DNA from: Bordetella sp. BOR01
Lineage (GTDB): Bacteria > Pseudomonadota > Gammaproteobacteria > Burkholderiales > Burkholderiaceae_B
Assembly (NCBI RefSeq): GCF_019218885.1
Contig: NZ_JAHUWT010000003.1
Span: 1,054,001-1,118,000 of the forward strand
Reading direction: 5' to 3'
Length of the DNA: 64,000 nucleotides
A model generated the notes under the pieces. That model was not told the DNA's origin. It made no database searches and was given only the letters and a program-made list of their open reading frames with translations. This document shows positions 54,978-64,000 of this stretch, piece by piece. Both the position numbers and the translations under genes were made by a program. The stretch's first letter is position 1. Each line of letters starts with the position of its first letter.

Positions 54978-55517
54978 ATGTCTCGTTTGCAAGATTTCTA
55001 CAAGAGCAAGGTCGCTCCCGACCTGCAGGCCAAGTTTGGCTACAAGAGCCAGATGGAAGTGCCGCGTATCACCAAGATCACCCTGAACATGGGTGTCTCG
55101 GAAGCGGTTGCCGACAAGAAGGTCATCGAACACGCCGTGTCCGACCTGACCAAGATTGCCGGCCAGAAGCCTGTCGTGACCAAGACCCGCAAGGCTATCG
55201 CCGGTTTCAAGATCCGCGAAAACTACCCGATCGGTTGCATGGTTACGCTGCGTGGCCAACGCATGTACGAATTCCTGGATCGCCTGGTGGCGGTTGCGCT
55301 GCCTCGTGTGCGCGACTTCCGCGGTATCTCGGGTCGTGCGTTCGACGGCCGTGGCAACTACAACATCGGTGTGAAAGAGCAGATCATTTTCCCCGAAATC
55401 GAGTACGACAAGATCGACGCGTTGCGTGGGCTGAACATCAGCATCACCACCACCGCCAAGACCGACGACGAAGCCAAGGCGCTGTTGACCGCCTTCAGCT
55501 TCCCGTTCCGTAACTAA
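54978..55517 (+). CDS. rplE: 50S ribosomal protein L5
   Basis: 179 residues; binds 5S rRNA and contacts P-site tRNA. NPKITKI-type start ([21 protein letters not shown]) and [28 protein letters not shown] are conserved. Twelve bases from rplX. Confidence 0.98.
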   Translation: MSRLQDFYKSKVAPDLQAKFGYKSQMEVPRITKITLNMGVSEAVADKKVIEHAVSDLTKIAGQKPVVTKTRKAIAGFKIRENYPIGCMVTLRGQRMYEFLDRLVAVALPRVRDFRGISGRAFDGRGNYNIGVKEQIIFPEIEYDKIDALRGLNISITTTAKTDDEAKALLTAFSFPFRN

Positions 55518-55529
55518 GAGGCTGATGAC

Positions 55530-55835
55530 GTGGCTAAACTTTCCCTCATCAATCGCGACATCAAGCGCGCCAAGCTGGCTGACAAGTACGCCGCCAAGCG
55601 TGTCGAACTGAAAGCGATTATCGACGACCAGTCGAAGAGCGACGAAGACCGTTACCAAGCTCGGCTGAAGCTGCAACAACTGCCGCGCAATGCCAACCCC
55701 ACGCGTCAGCGTAACCGCTGCGTCGTCACGGGTCGCTCGCGCGGCGTCTTCCGCAAGTTTGGGCTGACCCGCCACAAACTGCGTGAAATGGCGATGAAGG
55801 GGGAAATCCCCGGCATCACCAAGGCCAGCTGGTAG
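55530..55835 (+). CDS. rpsN: 30S ribosomal protein S14 (zinc-free form)
   Basis: 101 residues, starting with GTG at 55530. Long S14 form without the CxxC pairs of the zinc type; C-terminal [28 protein letters not shown] is conserved. Needed for late 30S head assembly. Confidence 0.97.
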   Translation: MAKLSLINRDIKRAKLADKYAAKRVELKAIIDDQSKSDEDRYQARLKLQQLPRNANPTRQRNRCVVTGRSRGVFRKFGLTRHKLREMAMKGEIPGITKASW

Positions 55836-55845
55836 GAGAAAAAAC

Positions 55846-56241
55846 ATGAGCATGAGCGATCCCATCGCCGATATGCTGACTCGCATTCGCAATGCGCAGC
55901 AAGTTGACAAAGTCACGGTGAACATGCCCTCCTCGAAGCTGAAGGCGGCTATTGCCGCTGTGCTGCAGGATGAAGGCTATATCGATGGCTTTGCCGTCAA
56001 GGGTACGCAGGCTAAGCCTGAGCTGGAAATCACCCTGAAGTACTACGCTGGCCGTCCGGTTATCGAGCGCATCGAACGCGTTTCGCGCCCCGGTCTGCGT
56101 ATCTACAAGGGCCGCAGCAACATTCCTCAGGTCATGAATGGCCTGGGCGTGGCTATCGTTTCGACTTCGCGCGGCGTCATGACCGACCGCAAGGCCCGTG
56201 CCAATGGCGTCGGCGGCGAAGTGCTGTGCTACGTGGCCTAA
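55846..56241 (+). CDS. rpsH: 30S ribosomal protein S8
   Basis: 131 residues; central 16S rRNA binder and, in E. coli, the translational repressor of the spc operon. It starts [18 protein letters not shown], has two possible ATGs (55846, 55852), and ends with [23 protein letters not shown]. Confidence 0.97.
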   Translation: MSMSDPIADMLTRIRNAQQVDKVTVNMPSSKLKAAIAAVLQDEGYIDGFAVKGTQAKPELEITLKYYAGRPVIERIERVSRPGLRIYKGRSNIPQVMNGLGVAIVSTSRGVMTDRKARANGVGGEVLCYVA

Positions 56242-56253
56242 GGAGATACTCGA

Positions 56254-56787
56254 ATGTCACGTATCGCTAAATATCCGGTCGAGCTGCCCAAGGGGGTTGA
56301 AGCCAACCTCCAACAGGACCAGATCACCGTCAAGGGCCCCTTGGGCACCCTGAGCCAGACACTGACCGGCGACGTTACCGTTGCGCTGGACAATGGCAAG
56401 CTGACGTTTGTGGCTGCCAACGACTCGCGCCATGCTGGCGCCATGTCAGGTACCGTGCGCGCACTGGTGGCCAATATGGTTACCGGCGTGAGCAAGGGCT
56501 TCGAACGCAAGCTGAACCTGGTCGGCGTGGGCTATCGCGCCCAGGTCCAAGGCGATGCTGTCAAGCTGCAGCTGGGCTTTTCGCACGACATCGTGCACAA
56601 GCTGCCTGCTGGCGTAAAGGCCGAGTGCCCCACCCAGACGGAAATCGTCATCAAGGGCTCCAACAAGCAAGTCGTTGGTCAGGTGGCCGCTGAACTCCGC
56701 GCCTATCGCGAACCCGAACCCTACAAGGGCAAGGGCGTGCGCTATGCGGACGAACGCGTCGTCATCAAAGAAACCAAGAAGAAATAA
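56254..56787 (+). CDS. rplF: 50S ribosomal protein L6
   Basis: 177 residues; two similar domains near the sarcin-ricin loop. It begins [20 protein letters not shown], and the family signature is [21 protein letters not shown] at the end. Twelve bases after rpsH. Confidence 0.98.
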   Translation: MSRIAKYPVELPKGVEANLQQDQITVKGPLGTLSQTLTGDVTVALDNGKLTFVAANDSRHAGAMSGTVRALVANMVTGVSKGFERKLNLVGVGYRAQVQGDAVKLQLGFSHDIVHKLPAGVKAECPTQTEIVIKGSNKQVVGQVAAELRAYREPEPYKGKGVRYADERVVIKETKKK

Positions 56788-56808
56788 CGGCGCACGCAAG
56801 GACGAATC

Positions 56809-57174
56809 ATGGACAAAAAAGTTTCCCGTTTGCGTCGTGCGGTTCCGACCCGCCGGAAGATCTTCGAGCTGCGCGTTCACCGCCTCTCGATTTTCCGCTC
56901 GAACCTGCACATTTACGCCAACATCATTTCGCCGGAGGGCGATCGCGTGCTGGTCAGCGCTTCGACGCTGGAGCCCGAAGTGCGTGCGCAACTGGCTGGC
57001 CAAAGCGGCCAGGGTGGCAACACCGCCGCTGCCACGCTGGTGGGCAAGCGCGTTGCCGAAAAGGCCAAGGCAGCCGGTATCGAACTGGTGGCTTTCGATC
57101 GCTCGGGCTTTCGTTACCATGGCCGCGTGAAAGCGCTGGCCGATGCCGCGCGTGAAGCCGGCCTGAAGTTCTAA
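56809..57174 (+). CDS. rplR: 50S ribosomal protein L18
   Basis: 121 residues; 5S rRNA-binding protein with L5 and L25. Basic start [20 protein letters not shown] and the conserved end [23 protein letters not shown]. Confidence 0.97.
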   Translation: MDKKVSRLRRAVPTRRKIFELRVHRLSIFRSNLHIYANIISPEGDRVLVSASTLEPEVRAQLAGQSGQGGNTAAATLVGKRVAEKAKAAGIELVAFDRSGFRYHGRVKALADAAREAGLKF

Positions 57175-57189
57175 GCGAGGATCTGTCAA

Positions 57190-57711
57190 ATGGCTAAAGT
57201 ACAAGGCAAAGGCGCCGCGGAAAAAGAGAACGACGACGGCCTGCGCGAAAAGATGATCGCGGTCAACCGCGTCAGCAAGGTGGTCAAGGGTGGTCGCACC
57301 ATGAGCTTCGCCGCGCTGAGCGTGGTGGGCGACGGCGACGGCCGCATCGGCATGGGCAAGGGCAAGGCGCGTGAAGTGCCGGTGTCCGTCCAGAAGGCAA
57401 TGGAACAGGCCCGTCGCGGCATGTTCAAGGTTGCGCTGAAGAACGGCACGCTGCACCACACCGTGGTGGGCAAGCATGGCGCTTCCACCGTGCTGATCTC
57501 GCCCGCGGCCGAAGGTACCGGCGTGATTGCCGGCGGCCCGATGCGCGCCATCTTCGAAGTGATGGGTGTGCGCAACGTGGTTGCCAAGAGCCTCGGCTCG
57601 AGCAATCCCTACAACATGGTCCGTGCCACGCTGAATGGCCTGCGCGCTTCCCTGACTCCGTCGGAAGTCGCTGCCAAGCGCGGCAAGACTGTCGAAGAGA
57701 TCCTGGGGTAA
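57190..57711 (+). CDS. rpsE: 30S ribosomal protein S5
   Basis: 173 residues; mRNA-entry and accuracy protein. [25 protein letters not shown] (N-terminal dsRBD-like domain, site of spectinomycin-resistance changes elsewhere) and the C-terminal [22 protein letters not shown] are intact. Confidence 0.98.
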   Translation: MAKVQGKGAAEKENDDGLREKMIAVNRVSKVVKGGRTMSFAALSVVGDGDGRIGMGKGKAREVPVSVQKAMEQARRGMFKVALKNGTLHHTVVGKHGASTVLISPAAEGTGVIAGGPMRAIFEVMGVRNVVAKSLGSSNPYNMVRATLNGLRASLTPSEVAAKRGKTVEEILG

Positions 57712-57714
57712 ATC

Positions 57715-57900
57715 ATGGCTCAGAAGCAGATCAAAGTTACCCTCGTGCGCTCGGTGATCGGCACCAAGCAGTCCCATCGCGACACCGTGCGCGGCCTGGG
57801 TCTGCGCCGTATCAACAGCAGCCGCGTTCTGGTCGACACGCCCGAGGTGCGCGGGATGATCCGCAAGGTGGATTATCTCATCTCCGTCTCGGAAGCCTAA
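57715..57900 (+). CDS. rpmD: 50S ribosomal protein L30
   Basis: 61 residues, three bases after rps[30 protein letters not shown] is the family core. Confidence 0.97.
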   Translation: MAQKQIKVTLVRSVIGTKQSHRDTVRGLGLRRINSSRVLVDTPEVRGMIRKVDYLISVSEA

Positions 57901-57909
57901 GGAATCACG

Positions 57910-58350
57910 ATGTCGGATATTCAACTCAATTCGCTGAAGCCCGCCGAGGGCTCCAAGCACGCCAAGCGCCGCGTCGGCCGTGGCATCGGTTCGGGTCTGG
58001 GTAAAACCGCCGGCCGTGGCCACAAGGGCCAGAAGTCGCGTTCGGGCGGCTTCCACAAGGTCGGTTTCGAAGGCGGCCAGATGCCGCTGCAGCGTCGCCT
58101 GCCCAAGCGTGGCTTTACGCCGCTGGGTCAGCATCTGTACGCCGAGGTTCGCCTGTCGGAGCTGCAAGCCCTGACCGCCGACGAAGTCGACGTGCAAGTG
58201 CTGAAGGCCGCTGGTGTCGTTGGCCAGGCGGTTCGCTACGCCAAGGTCATCAAGTCGGGTGAACTCTCGCGCAAAGTGACGCTCAAGGGCATCACCGCGA
58301 CGGCTGGCGCGCGCGCCGCCATCGAAGCCGCGGGCGGCTCGCTTGCTTGA
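57910..58350 (+). CDS. rplO: 50S ribosomal protein L15
   Basis: 146 residues; late 50S assembly protein. A glycine/arginine-rich N-terminal extension ([24 protein letters not shown], positions about 21-45) and the core [17 protein letters not shown] are conserved. secY follows after 14 bases. Confidence 0.97.
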   Translation: MSDIQLNSLKPAEGSKHAKRRVGRGIGSGLGKTAGRGHKGQKSRSGGFHKVGFEGGQMPLQRRLPKRGFTPLGQHLYAEVRLSELQALTADEVDVQVLKAAGVVGQAVRYAKVIKSGELSRKVTLKGITATAGARAAIEAAGGSLA

Positions 58351-58364
58351 TTGCGGGGTAACAC

Positions 58365-59693
58365 GTGGCTAACGCACAGGCACTGGGCAAAACTGGAGCA
58401 CGATACGGCGACTTGAAGCGTCGGCTCGTGTTCTTGGTGCTCGCCCTGGTGGTTTACCGGCTGGGTACGCACATCCCTGTTCCGGGCATCAACCCGGACG
58501 CGCTGGCGGACCTGTTCCGCCAGAACCAGGGCGGGATCCTGGGCCTGTTCAACATGTTCTCGGGCGGCGCGTTGTCGCGCTTTTCGATCTTCGCCCTGGG
58601 CATCATGCCGTACATCTCTGCATCGATCATCATGCAGCTGATGTCCGTGGTGGTGCCCTCGCTGGAAGCCCTCAAGAAAGAGGGCGAGGCCGGCCGCCGC
58701 AAGATCACCCAATACACTCGCTACGGCACGGTCGTGCTGGCGCTGGTGCAGGCGGTGGGCATTTCGGTGGCGCTGGAATCCCAGCCGGGCCTGGTGATCG
58801 ATCCGGGCATGTTGTTCCGCTTCACAACCGTCGTAACCCTGCTGACCGGCACCATGTTCATGATGTGGCTGGGCGAGCAGATCACCGAGCGGGGCCTGGG
58901 CAACGGTATTTCGATCCTGATTTTCGCAGGTATCGTGGCCGGCTTGCCTTCGGCACTGGCTGGGTTGCTGGATCTGGTCCGTACCAATGCGATGTCGGTG
59001 CCGTCGGCGCTGTTCGTCGTGGCGCTGGTGGTGCTGGTGACCGCCTTCGTGGTGTTCGTGGAACGCGGACAGCGCAAGATCACGGTCAACTACGCCAAGC
59101 GCCAGGTGGGCAACAAGATTTATGGTGGCCAGAGCTCGCATTTGCCGCTGAAAGTGAACATGGCTGGGGTGATTCCGCCGATCTTCGCATCGTCGATCAT
59201 TCTGTTCCCGGCCACGATCACAAGCTGGTTCTCGACCGGTGATCGCATGCTGTGGTTGCGTGACCTGGCTGCGGCTCTCGAGCCCCGCCAACCGCTTTAC
59301 ATTACGTTGTACTCGGCCGCTATCATTTTCTTCTGCTTTTTCTATACGGCATTGGTGTTCAATAGCCGCGAAACCGCAGATAACCTGAAGAAGAGCGGTG
59401 CTTTCGTTCCTGGTATTCGTCCGGGTGAGCAAACGGCGCGTTACATCGACAAGATCCTGATGCGCTTGACGCTGGTAGGTGCGCTGTACATCACGTTGGT
59501 GTGCCTGCTGCCCGAATTCCTGGTGATGCGCTGGAACGTACCGTTTTATTTTGGTGGCACGTCCTTGTTGATTATCGTGGTGGTGACGATGGACTTCATG
59601 GCGCAGGTTCAGGCCTACATGATGTCGCACCAGTACGACTCGCTGCTCAAGAAAGCGAACTTCAAGGGTTCCTCGGGTTTGCCGATGCGATAG
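58365..59693 (+). CDS. secY: Preprotein translocase subunit SecY
   Basis: Channel of the Sec translocon, 442 residues, starting with GTG at 58365 ([21 protein letters not shown]). Ten hydrophobic spans are visible. GTHIPVPGI (plug region), [32 protein letters not shown] and the large cytoplasmic loop [13 protein letters not shown]-type sequence are conserved. It pairs with the SecE protein encoded at 11268-11648. Confidence 0.98.
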   Translation: MANAQALGKTGARYGDLKRRLVFLVLALVVYRLGTHIPVPGINPDALADLFRQNQGGILGLFNMFSGGALSRFSIFALGIMPYISASIIMQLMSVVVPSLEALKKEGEAGRRKITQYTRYGTVVLALVQAVGISVALESQPGLVIDPGMLFRFTTVVTLLTGTMFMMWLGEQITERGLGNGISILIFAGIVAGLPSALAGLLDLVRTNAMSVPSALFVVALVVLVTAFVVFVERGQRKITVNYAKRQVGNKIYGGQSSHLPLKVNMAGVIPPIFASSIILFPATITSWFSTGDRMLWLRDLAAALEPRQPLYITLYSAAIIFFCFFYTALVFNSRETADNLKKSGAFVPGIRPGEQTARYIDKILMRLTLVGALYITLVCLLPEFLVMRWNVPFYFGGTSLLIIVVVTMDFMAQVQAYMMSHQYDSLLKKANFKGSSGLPMR

Positions 59694-59701
59694 CAAAGAG
59701 A

Positions 59702-59920
59702 ATGTCTAAGGACGACGTCATTCAGATGCAAGGTGAGGTTCTCGAGAACCTTCCCAACGCGACTTTTCGCGTCAAGCTCGAAAACGGCCACGTGGTGCTA
59801 GGCCATATTTCCGGCAAGATGCGTATGCATTACATCCGGATCTTGCCGGGCGACAAGGTCACTGTGGAGCTCACGCCCTATGACCTGACGCGGGCAAGAA
59901 TTGTTTTCCGCTCTAAATGA
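59702..59920 (+). CDS. infA: Translation initiation factor IF-1
   Basis: 72 residues from the ATG at 59702; the frame is open upstream over secY but not used. OB-fold protein that occupies the A site during initiation. [30 protein letters not shown] and [16 protein letters not shown] are the family ends. A location between secY and rpmJ is usual in betaproteobacteria. Confidence 0.97.
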   Translation: MSKDDVIQMQGEVLENLPNATFRVKLENGHVVLGHISGKMRMHYIRILPGDKVTVELTPYDLTRARIVFRSK

Positions 59921-59953
59921 GCAGACCGGATTACGGAAAATTAGGAGTCAACC

Positions 59954-60067
59954 ATGAAAGTAATGGCATCGGTTAAGCGGATTTGCCGCAACTGCAAAGT
60001 TATTAAACGTCACGGCGTGGTGCGCGTTATCTGCACCGACCCGCGTCACAAGCAGCGTCAAGGCTAA
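59954..60067 (+). CDS. rpmJ: 50S ribosomal protein L36
   Basis: 37 residues, [20 protein letters not shown] followed by [17 protein letters not shown]. The zinc-type residues C11, C14, C27 and H32 are present, so this is the zinc-containing form. AGGAG lies eight bases before the ATG. It lies between infA and rpsM. Confidence 0.97.
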
Positions 60068-60109
60068 CCCTGGTTAGCGACACGCAACGGATTTATTCAA
60101 GGAACAGTC

Positions 60110-60475
60110 ATGGCCCGTATTGCTGGCATTAACATTCCGCCGCAACAGCACGCCGAAATCGGCCTGACCGCCATTTTTGGCATCGGTCGTACGCGCGCTC
60201 GCAAAATTTGCGAAGCAGCAAATGTACCCCTTTCCAAAAAGGTCAAGGACCTGACCGACGCTGAACTGGAACGCATCCGCGAACATGTGGGCGTGTTCTC
60301 GGTCGAGGGTGACCTGCGCCGCGAAGTGCAACTGTCGATCAAGCGCTTGATCGACCTGGGCACGTACCGCGGCATGCGTCACAAGCGCGGTTTGCCCGTG
60401 CGCGGCCAGCGCACTCGCACCAACGCCCGCACCCGCAAGGGACCGCGTCGTGCTGCTGCGTCCCTGAAGAAATAA
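60110..60475 (+). CDS. rpsM: 30S ribosomal protein S13
   Basis: 121 residues; 30S head protein contacting the P-site tRNA and the 50S subunit. It starts [26 protein letters not shown] and has the tail [22 protein letters not shown]. First gene of the alpha block. Confidence 0.98.
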   Translation: MARIAGINIPPQQHAEIGLTAIFGIGRTRARKICEAANVPLSKKVKDLTDAELERIREHVGVFSVEGDLRREVQLSIKRLIDLGTYRGMRHKRGLPVRGQRTRTNARTRKGPRRAAASLKK

Positions 60476-60490
60476 TCGAGGAACTGGATT

Positions 60491-60892
60491 ATGGCGAAAG
60501 CTTCCACCAGCGGCGCTTCGCGCGTACGCAAAAAGGTCAAGAAGAACGTCTCGGACGGCATTGCGCACGTTCACGCGTCGTTCAACAACACCATCATCAC
60601 CATCACCGACCGTCAGGGCAACGCCTTGTCGTGGGCGACTTCGGGTGGCGCGGGCTTCAAGGGTTCGCGCAAGTCGACGCCGTTCGCTGCTCAGGTGGCC
60701 GCCGAGACCGCTGGCCGCGTTGCACTGGAGTACGGCATCAAGACCCTCGAAGTTCGCATCAAGGGTCCTGGTCCCGGTCGTGAGTCGTCCGTGCGTGCTC
60801 TGAATGCCCTGGGCATCAAGATCTCGAGCATTGCCGACATCACGCCCGTGCCGCACAACGGCTGCCGTCCGCCGAAGCGTCGTCGTATCTAA
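60491..60892 (+). CDS. rpsK: 30S ribosomal protein S11
   Basis: 133 residues; platform protein near the E-site codon. [36 protein letters not shown] and the end [18 protein letters not shown] are conserved. Confidence 0.98.
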   Translation: MAKASTSGASRVRKKVKKNVSDGIAHVHASFNNTIITITDRQGNALSWATSGGAGFKGSRKSTPFAAQVAAETAGRVALEYGIKTLEVRIKGPGPGRESSVRALNALGIKISSIADITPVPHNGCRPPKRRRI

Positions 60893-60903
60893 AGGGAATC
60901 CAC

Positions 60904-61527
60904 ATGGCTCGTTATACTGGACCCAAATGCAAGCTCTCGCGCCGCGAGGGTACCGATCTGTTCCTGAAGAGCGCCCGCCGCTCGCTGGATTCCAAGTGCA
61001 AGCTGGATTCCAAGCCCGGTCAGCATGGCCGCACTTCGGGTGCCCGCACTTCCGACTACGGTCTGCAACTGCGTGAAAAGCAAAAGCTCAAGCGCATGTA
61101 CGGCGTGCTGGAAAAGCAGTTCCGCAAGTACTTCGCCGAAGCCGAGCGCCGTCGTGGCAACACCGGCGAAACGCTGATCCAACTGCTGGAATCGCGCCTG
61201 GACAACGTGGTGTACCGTATGGGCTTCGGCTCGACGCGTGCCGAGGCTCGCCAGCTGGTCAGCCACCGCGCTATCGAGCTCAATGGCCATACCGCCGACA
61301 TCGCGTCGCTGATCGTGAAGGCCGGCGACGTGATCACCGTGCGTGAAAAGTCCCAGAAGCAAGGCCGTATCCGCGAATCGCTCGACCTGGCTTCCAGCAT
61401 CGGCATCCCCCAATGGGTGGAAGTCGACGCCAGCAAGATGGCCGGTACGTTCAAGTCGATGCCCGATCGCGCTGATGTCGCCCGCGACATCAACGAATCG
61501 ATGGTCGTCGAACTGTACTCGCGTTAA
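60904..61527 (+). CDS. rpsD: 30S ribosomal protein S4
   Basis: 207 residues; 16S assembly initiator, accuracy protein and, in E. coli, repressor of the alpha operon. The S4 domain carries [27 protein letters not shown]. The N-terminus keeps CKLSRREG and later a lysine-rich part. A 198-base gap with a hairpin precedes rpoA. Confidence 0.98.
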   Translation: MARYTGPKCKLSRREGTDLFLKSARRSLDSKCKLDSKPGQHGRTSGARTSDYGLQLREKQKLKRMYGVLEKQFRKYFAEAERRRGNTGETLIQLLESRLDNVVYRMGFGSTRAEARQLVSHRAIELNGHTADIASLIVKAGDVITVREKSQKQGRIRESLDLASSIGIPQWVEVDASKMAGTFKSMPDRADVARDINESMVVELYSR

Positions 61528-61592
61528 TCGATGCAGGCACGGCCCGGCGGCCGTGCAATTTGCGCCGAATACCTGATTGCAGGCTCCGCAAC

Positions 61593-61627
61593 AGCCCGCT
61601 TCCGCAAATTTTTGCGGGGCGGGCTTT
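61593..61627 (+). terminator. Hairpin between rpsD and rpoA
   Basis: AGCCCGC (61593-61599) pairs with GCGGGCT (61619-61625), and CCGCAAA pairs with TTTGCGG inside it. Only three T residues follow. It may attenuate transcription into rpoA or process the mRNA; full termination is unlikely without another promoter, and none was recognised. Confidence 0.5.
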
Positions 61628-61725
61628 GCGGTAAGTAACAAGCGGCATTCCTGCCGTGCTTTTTTCTTGTTTCCATCAGCCTTATCGGTGTAACGAGCCG
61701 AGGGTATTGAAAAGGAATTCTGTAC

Positions 61726-62712
61726 ATGTCCACTCAAGGTTTTCTGAAGCCGCGTTCCATTGAAGTCGAACCGGTCGGCACCCACCACGCCAAGATCGTG
61801 ATGGAGCCGTTCGAGCGCGGCTACGGCCATACGCTGGGCAACGCTCTGCGCCGCATTTTGCTGTCGTCGATGACGGGCTACGCGCCCACCGAAGTGCAGA
61901 TGACGGGCGTGGTGCACGAATACTCGACCATTCCCGGCGTTCGCGAAGATGTCGTCGACATCCTGCTGAACCTGAAGGGCGTGGTCTTCAAGCTGCACAA
62001 CCGCGACGAAGTCACCCTGGTGCTGCGCAAGAACGGCGCGGGCACGGTGCTGGCCAGCGACATCGAACTGCCGCACGACGTCGAGATCATCAATCCCGAC
62101 CATGTCATCTGCAACCTGACCGAAGCCGGCAAGGTGGAAATGCAGATCAAGGTCGAGAAGGGCCGTGGCTACGTGCCGGGCAACGTGCGTGCGCTGTCTG
62201 AAGACCGCACCCATACCATCGGCCGTATCGTGCTGGACGCCTCGTTCAGCCCGGTGCGCCGTGTCAGCTACGCCGTCGAGAGCGCTCGTGTCGAACAGCG
62301 CACCGACCTGGACAAGCTGGTGCTGGACATTGAAACCAACGGCGTGATCTCGCCCGAAGAAGCGGTACGCCAATCAGCCCGCATCCTGATGGACCAGATC
62401 TCGGTGTTTGCCGCCCTGGAAGGCGCTGGCGATTCGTACGAAGCCCCGGTTCGCGGTACGCCGCAGATCGACCCCGTGCTGCTGCGCCCGGTCGACGACC
62501 TGGAGCTGACCGTGCGTTCGGCCAACTGCCTGAAGGCCGAGAACATCTACTACATCGGCGACCTGATCCAACGTACCGAGAACGAACTGCTCAAGACCCC
62601 GAACCTGGGTCGCAAGTCGCTCAACGAGATCAAGGAAGTGCTGGCTGCACGTGGCCTGACCCTGGGCATGAAGCTCGAGAATTGGCCGCCCCTGGGCCTG
62701 GAACGTCCTTAA
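61726..62712 (+). CDS. rpoA: DNA-directed RNA polymerase subunit alpha
   Basis: 328 residues; its dimer scaffolds RNA polymerase assembly. The N-terminal domain has [22 protein letters not shown]. The C-terminal domain that binds UP elements and activators has [27 protein letters not shown] and [20 protein letters not shown]. It is co-located with ribosomal genes as in most bacteria. Confidence 0.99.
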   Translation: MSTQGFLKPRSIEVEPVGTHHAKIVMEPFERGYGHTLGNALRRILLSSMTGYAPTEVQMTGVVHEYSTIPGVREDVVDILLNLKGVVFKLHNRDEVTLVLRKNGAGTVLASDIELPHDVEIINPDHVICNLTEAGKVEMQIKVEKGRGYVPGNVRALSEDRTHTIGRIVLDASFSPVRRVSYAVESARVEQRTDLDKLVLDIETNGVISPEEAVRQSARILMDQISVFAALEGAGDSYEAPVRGTPQIDPVLLRPVDDLELTVRSANCLKAENIYYIGDLIQRTENELLKTPNLGRKSLNEIKEVLAARGLTLGMKLENWPPLGLERP

Positions 62713-62818
62713 TTATTTACCCCGTCTTCCACCGGACCGCGGCCTGGCAGCAGGCCGATAGAAGATCCGGATAACCTGGCGGCGCACGCGCCGTCTTTAG
62801 ATTCGTAAGGAACTTATC

Positions 62819-63214
62819 ATGCGTCACGGTAATGGTTTGCGTAAGCTCAATCGTACTAGCAGCCACCGTCTTGCCATGTTTCGCAACATGGCCGTTTCGT
62901 TGATTACCCACGAAGCGATCAAGACCACGCTGCCCAAGGCGAAAGAACTGCGCCGCGTCGTTGAACCCCTTATTACCCTGGGCAAGGAACCCACCCTGGC
63001 GAACAAGCGCCTGGCGTTTGCCCGCCTGCGCGATCGCGATGCCGTGGTAAAGCTGTTTGCCGAAATCGGCCCGCGCTACGCGGCCCGCAACGGCGGCTAC
63101 ACCCGCGTGCTGAAGATGGGTTTCCGTCAGGGCGACAATGCTCCCATGGCCTACATGGAGCTGGTTGATCGTCCTGAAGTCGAGGAAACCGAGGCCGACA
63201 ACGCTGCCGAATAA
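62819..63214 (+). CDS. rplQ: 50S ribosomal protein L17
   Basis: 131 residues; [29 protein letters not shown] is the family start. It lies 106 bases after rpoA behind AAGGAA. Last gene of the alpha operon. Confidence 0.98.
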   Translation: MRHGNGLRKLNRTSSHRLAMFRNMAVSLITHEAIKTTLPKAKELRRVVEPLITLGKEPTLANKRLAFARLRDRDAVVKLFAEIGPRYAARNGGYTRVLKMGFRQGDNAPMAYMELVDRPEVEETEADNAAE

Positions 63215-63233
63215 TCCGGCCAGTGGATAAGCG

Positions 63234-63267
63234 CAAGGGCGGACCCACGGGTCCGCCCTTGTTTTTT
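63234..63267 (+). terminator. Terminator of the alpha operon
   Basis: CAAGGGCGGAC (63234-63244) pairs with GTCCGCCCTTG (63251-63261), extended by CC/GG, followed by six T residues. Strong Rho-independent terminator. Confidence 0.94.
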
Positions 63268-63301
63268 GGCGGCCGGGGCCCCGCCCCAGGGCGAAAGCAA
63301 A

Positions 63302-63736
63302 TCAGGGCGCCAGCGCCTGACGCAACTGCGCTGCCGTGTCCGCCAACTGGTCGGGGGGGCATTGCGGCGGCATCACGAACTGCAGGTCCTGCTGGGCGAT
63401 GTACTGTGTGGATGTGACGTCTTGCGGGTGATGCATGGGGATCAGGTGCGCATGGGCATGGGCCACATGGATGCCCGTGAATACGAATCCCACGCGTTCG
63501 ACCTGGTACAACGCCTTCATGGCGCGCGCCAGTTGCTGGCCGAGCGCCAGGATGCGGTTGCCCACCGCGGCAGGCATGTCTTCGAAGTACGCGTAATGCT
63601 GCTTGGGTATGACCAGCACGTGGCCGGGGCGTACCGGCTGGATGTCCAGGAATGCCAGGATCTGGTCGTCTTCGTGGATGATGTGGGCGGGAATCTGGTG
63701 CTGGGCAATGCGGCAGAACAGGCAGTTGTCTGACAT
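63302..63736 (-). CDS. HIT-family protein (histidine triad nucleotide hydrolase-like)
   Basis: 144 residues. The triad motif is IHVAHAHAHLIP (H93, H95, H97), and an N-terminal CLFC (C5, C8) may bind zinc as in several HIT proteins. Members hydrolyse or transfer nucleoside phosphates (AMP-lysine, diadenosine polyphosphates). The biological substrate is unknown. It is divergent from cutA with a 100-base spacer. Confidence 0.9.
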   Translation of the reverse strand: MSDNCLFCRIAQHQIPAHIIHEDDQILAFLDIQPVRPGHVLVIPKQHYAYFEDMPAAVGNRILALGQQLARAMKALYQVERVGFVFTGIHVAHAHAHLIPMHHPQDVTSTQYIAQQDLQFVMPPQCPPDQLADTAAQLRQALAP

Positions 63737-63836
63737 GGCAACAGGGTCTCGGCTAGGGTGGGCGCGCGGCGCCTCGGGCAGTCCCGATAAAATACCTCAT
63801 TGACCGGGCGGTATAGGCCGTTTCCAAGGAGCAACC

Positions 63837-64000
63837 ATGTTGCGCGACGACGATATCGTATTGGTGATCAGCAACGCGCCCGATCTTCTGTTGGCCAAAC
63901 GCATGGCCCATGTGCTGGTCGAGGACGGCCTGGCGGCTTGTGTGAACCTTGGCGCGCCCATTTTGTCCATCTATCGCTGGGAGGGCGAAATCGAAGGGGC
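63837..64000 (+). CDS. cutA: Divalent-cation tolerance protein CutA (3' end outside window)
   Basis: The first 54 residues are visible from the ATG at 63837, behind AAGGAGC. The sequence MLRDDDIVLVISNAPDLLLA with GLAACVNLGAPILSIYRWEGEIEG matches the N-terminal half of CutA, a trimeric ferredoxin-like protein linked to copper tolerance. The gene runs off the window. In many proteobacteria cutA lies beside dsbD; what follows here is not visible. Confidence 0.88.
   Translation, partial: MLRDDDIVLVISNAPDLLLAKRMAHVLVEDGLAACVNLGAPILSIYRWEGEIEG

Overview
The window (about 64 kb, high G+C) comes from the chromosome of a betaproteobacterium, most likely Alcaligenaceae (Bordetella/Achromobacter group). 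This is judged from the mnmG-rsmG-parA-parB order next to a likely origin, infA sitting between secY and rpmJ, the tripartite tricarboxylate and TRAP transporter genes, and protein sequences that read like Bordetella orthologs. I cannot name the species. No insertion sequence, prophage or CRISPR array was seen.

Layout. 1-2.9 kb: the 3' part of a TctA-type permease, a convergent YbdL-like methionine aminotransferase, and a cold-shock protein. 2.9-3.7 kb: a non-coding region with DnaA-box-like 9-mers and three parS palindromes, probably oriC/parS. 3.7-9.3 kb: mnmG, rsmG (N-terminus built from a 60-bp tandem repeat), parA, parB and an asparaginase. 9.3-11.2 kb: a tRNA-Tyr/Gly/Thr-tuf unit and tRNA-Trp. 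11.3-23.2 kb: secE-nusG-rplKAJL-rpoBC with an rplL/rpoB attenuator.

23.3-30.4 kb: a signalling island lying between the rpoBC and str operons. It holds a lipoprotein, a kinase-like protein without an N-lobe and with a PEGA domain, a CHASE2 histidine kinase, a LysM-FecR periplasmic protein, an OmpR-type regulator and a divergent regulator with a degenerate receiver. 30.5-35.6 kb: str operon (rpsL, rpsG, fusA, second tuf) plus rpsJ, which has its own terminator.

35.6-46.4 kb: a catabolic cassette between rpsJ and rplC, a place where the S10 operon is normally continuous. It contains a TRAP transporter (DctP, DctQ, DctM), a HyuA/HyuB hydantoinase/oxoprolinase pair, an XRE-cupin regulator, a gamma-glutamyltransferase-like enzyme and a PuuB/OrdL-like FAD oxidase. 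Together they suggest uptake and breakdown of a gamma-glutamyl, 5-oxoproline or hydantoin-type compound. A near-consensus promoter just upstream of rplC restarts the ribosomal operon.

46.6-51.4 kb: rplC to rpsQ with a terminator. 51.4-53.9 kb: a dispersed repeat, an aldehyde dehydrogenase and an LpxO-like hydroxylase, again between ribosomal blocks. 54.0-63.3 kb: spc-alpha operon from rplN to rplQ, including infA, the 37-residue rpmJ and rpoA, with its own promoter and a terminal hairpin. 63.3-64 kb: a HIT protein and the 5' end of cutA.
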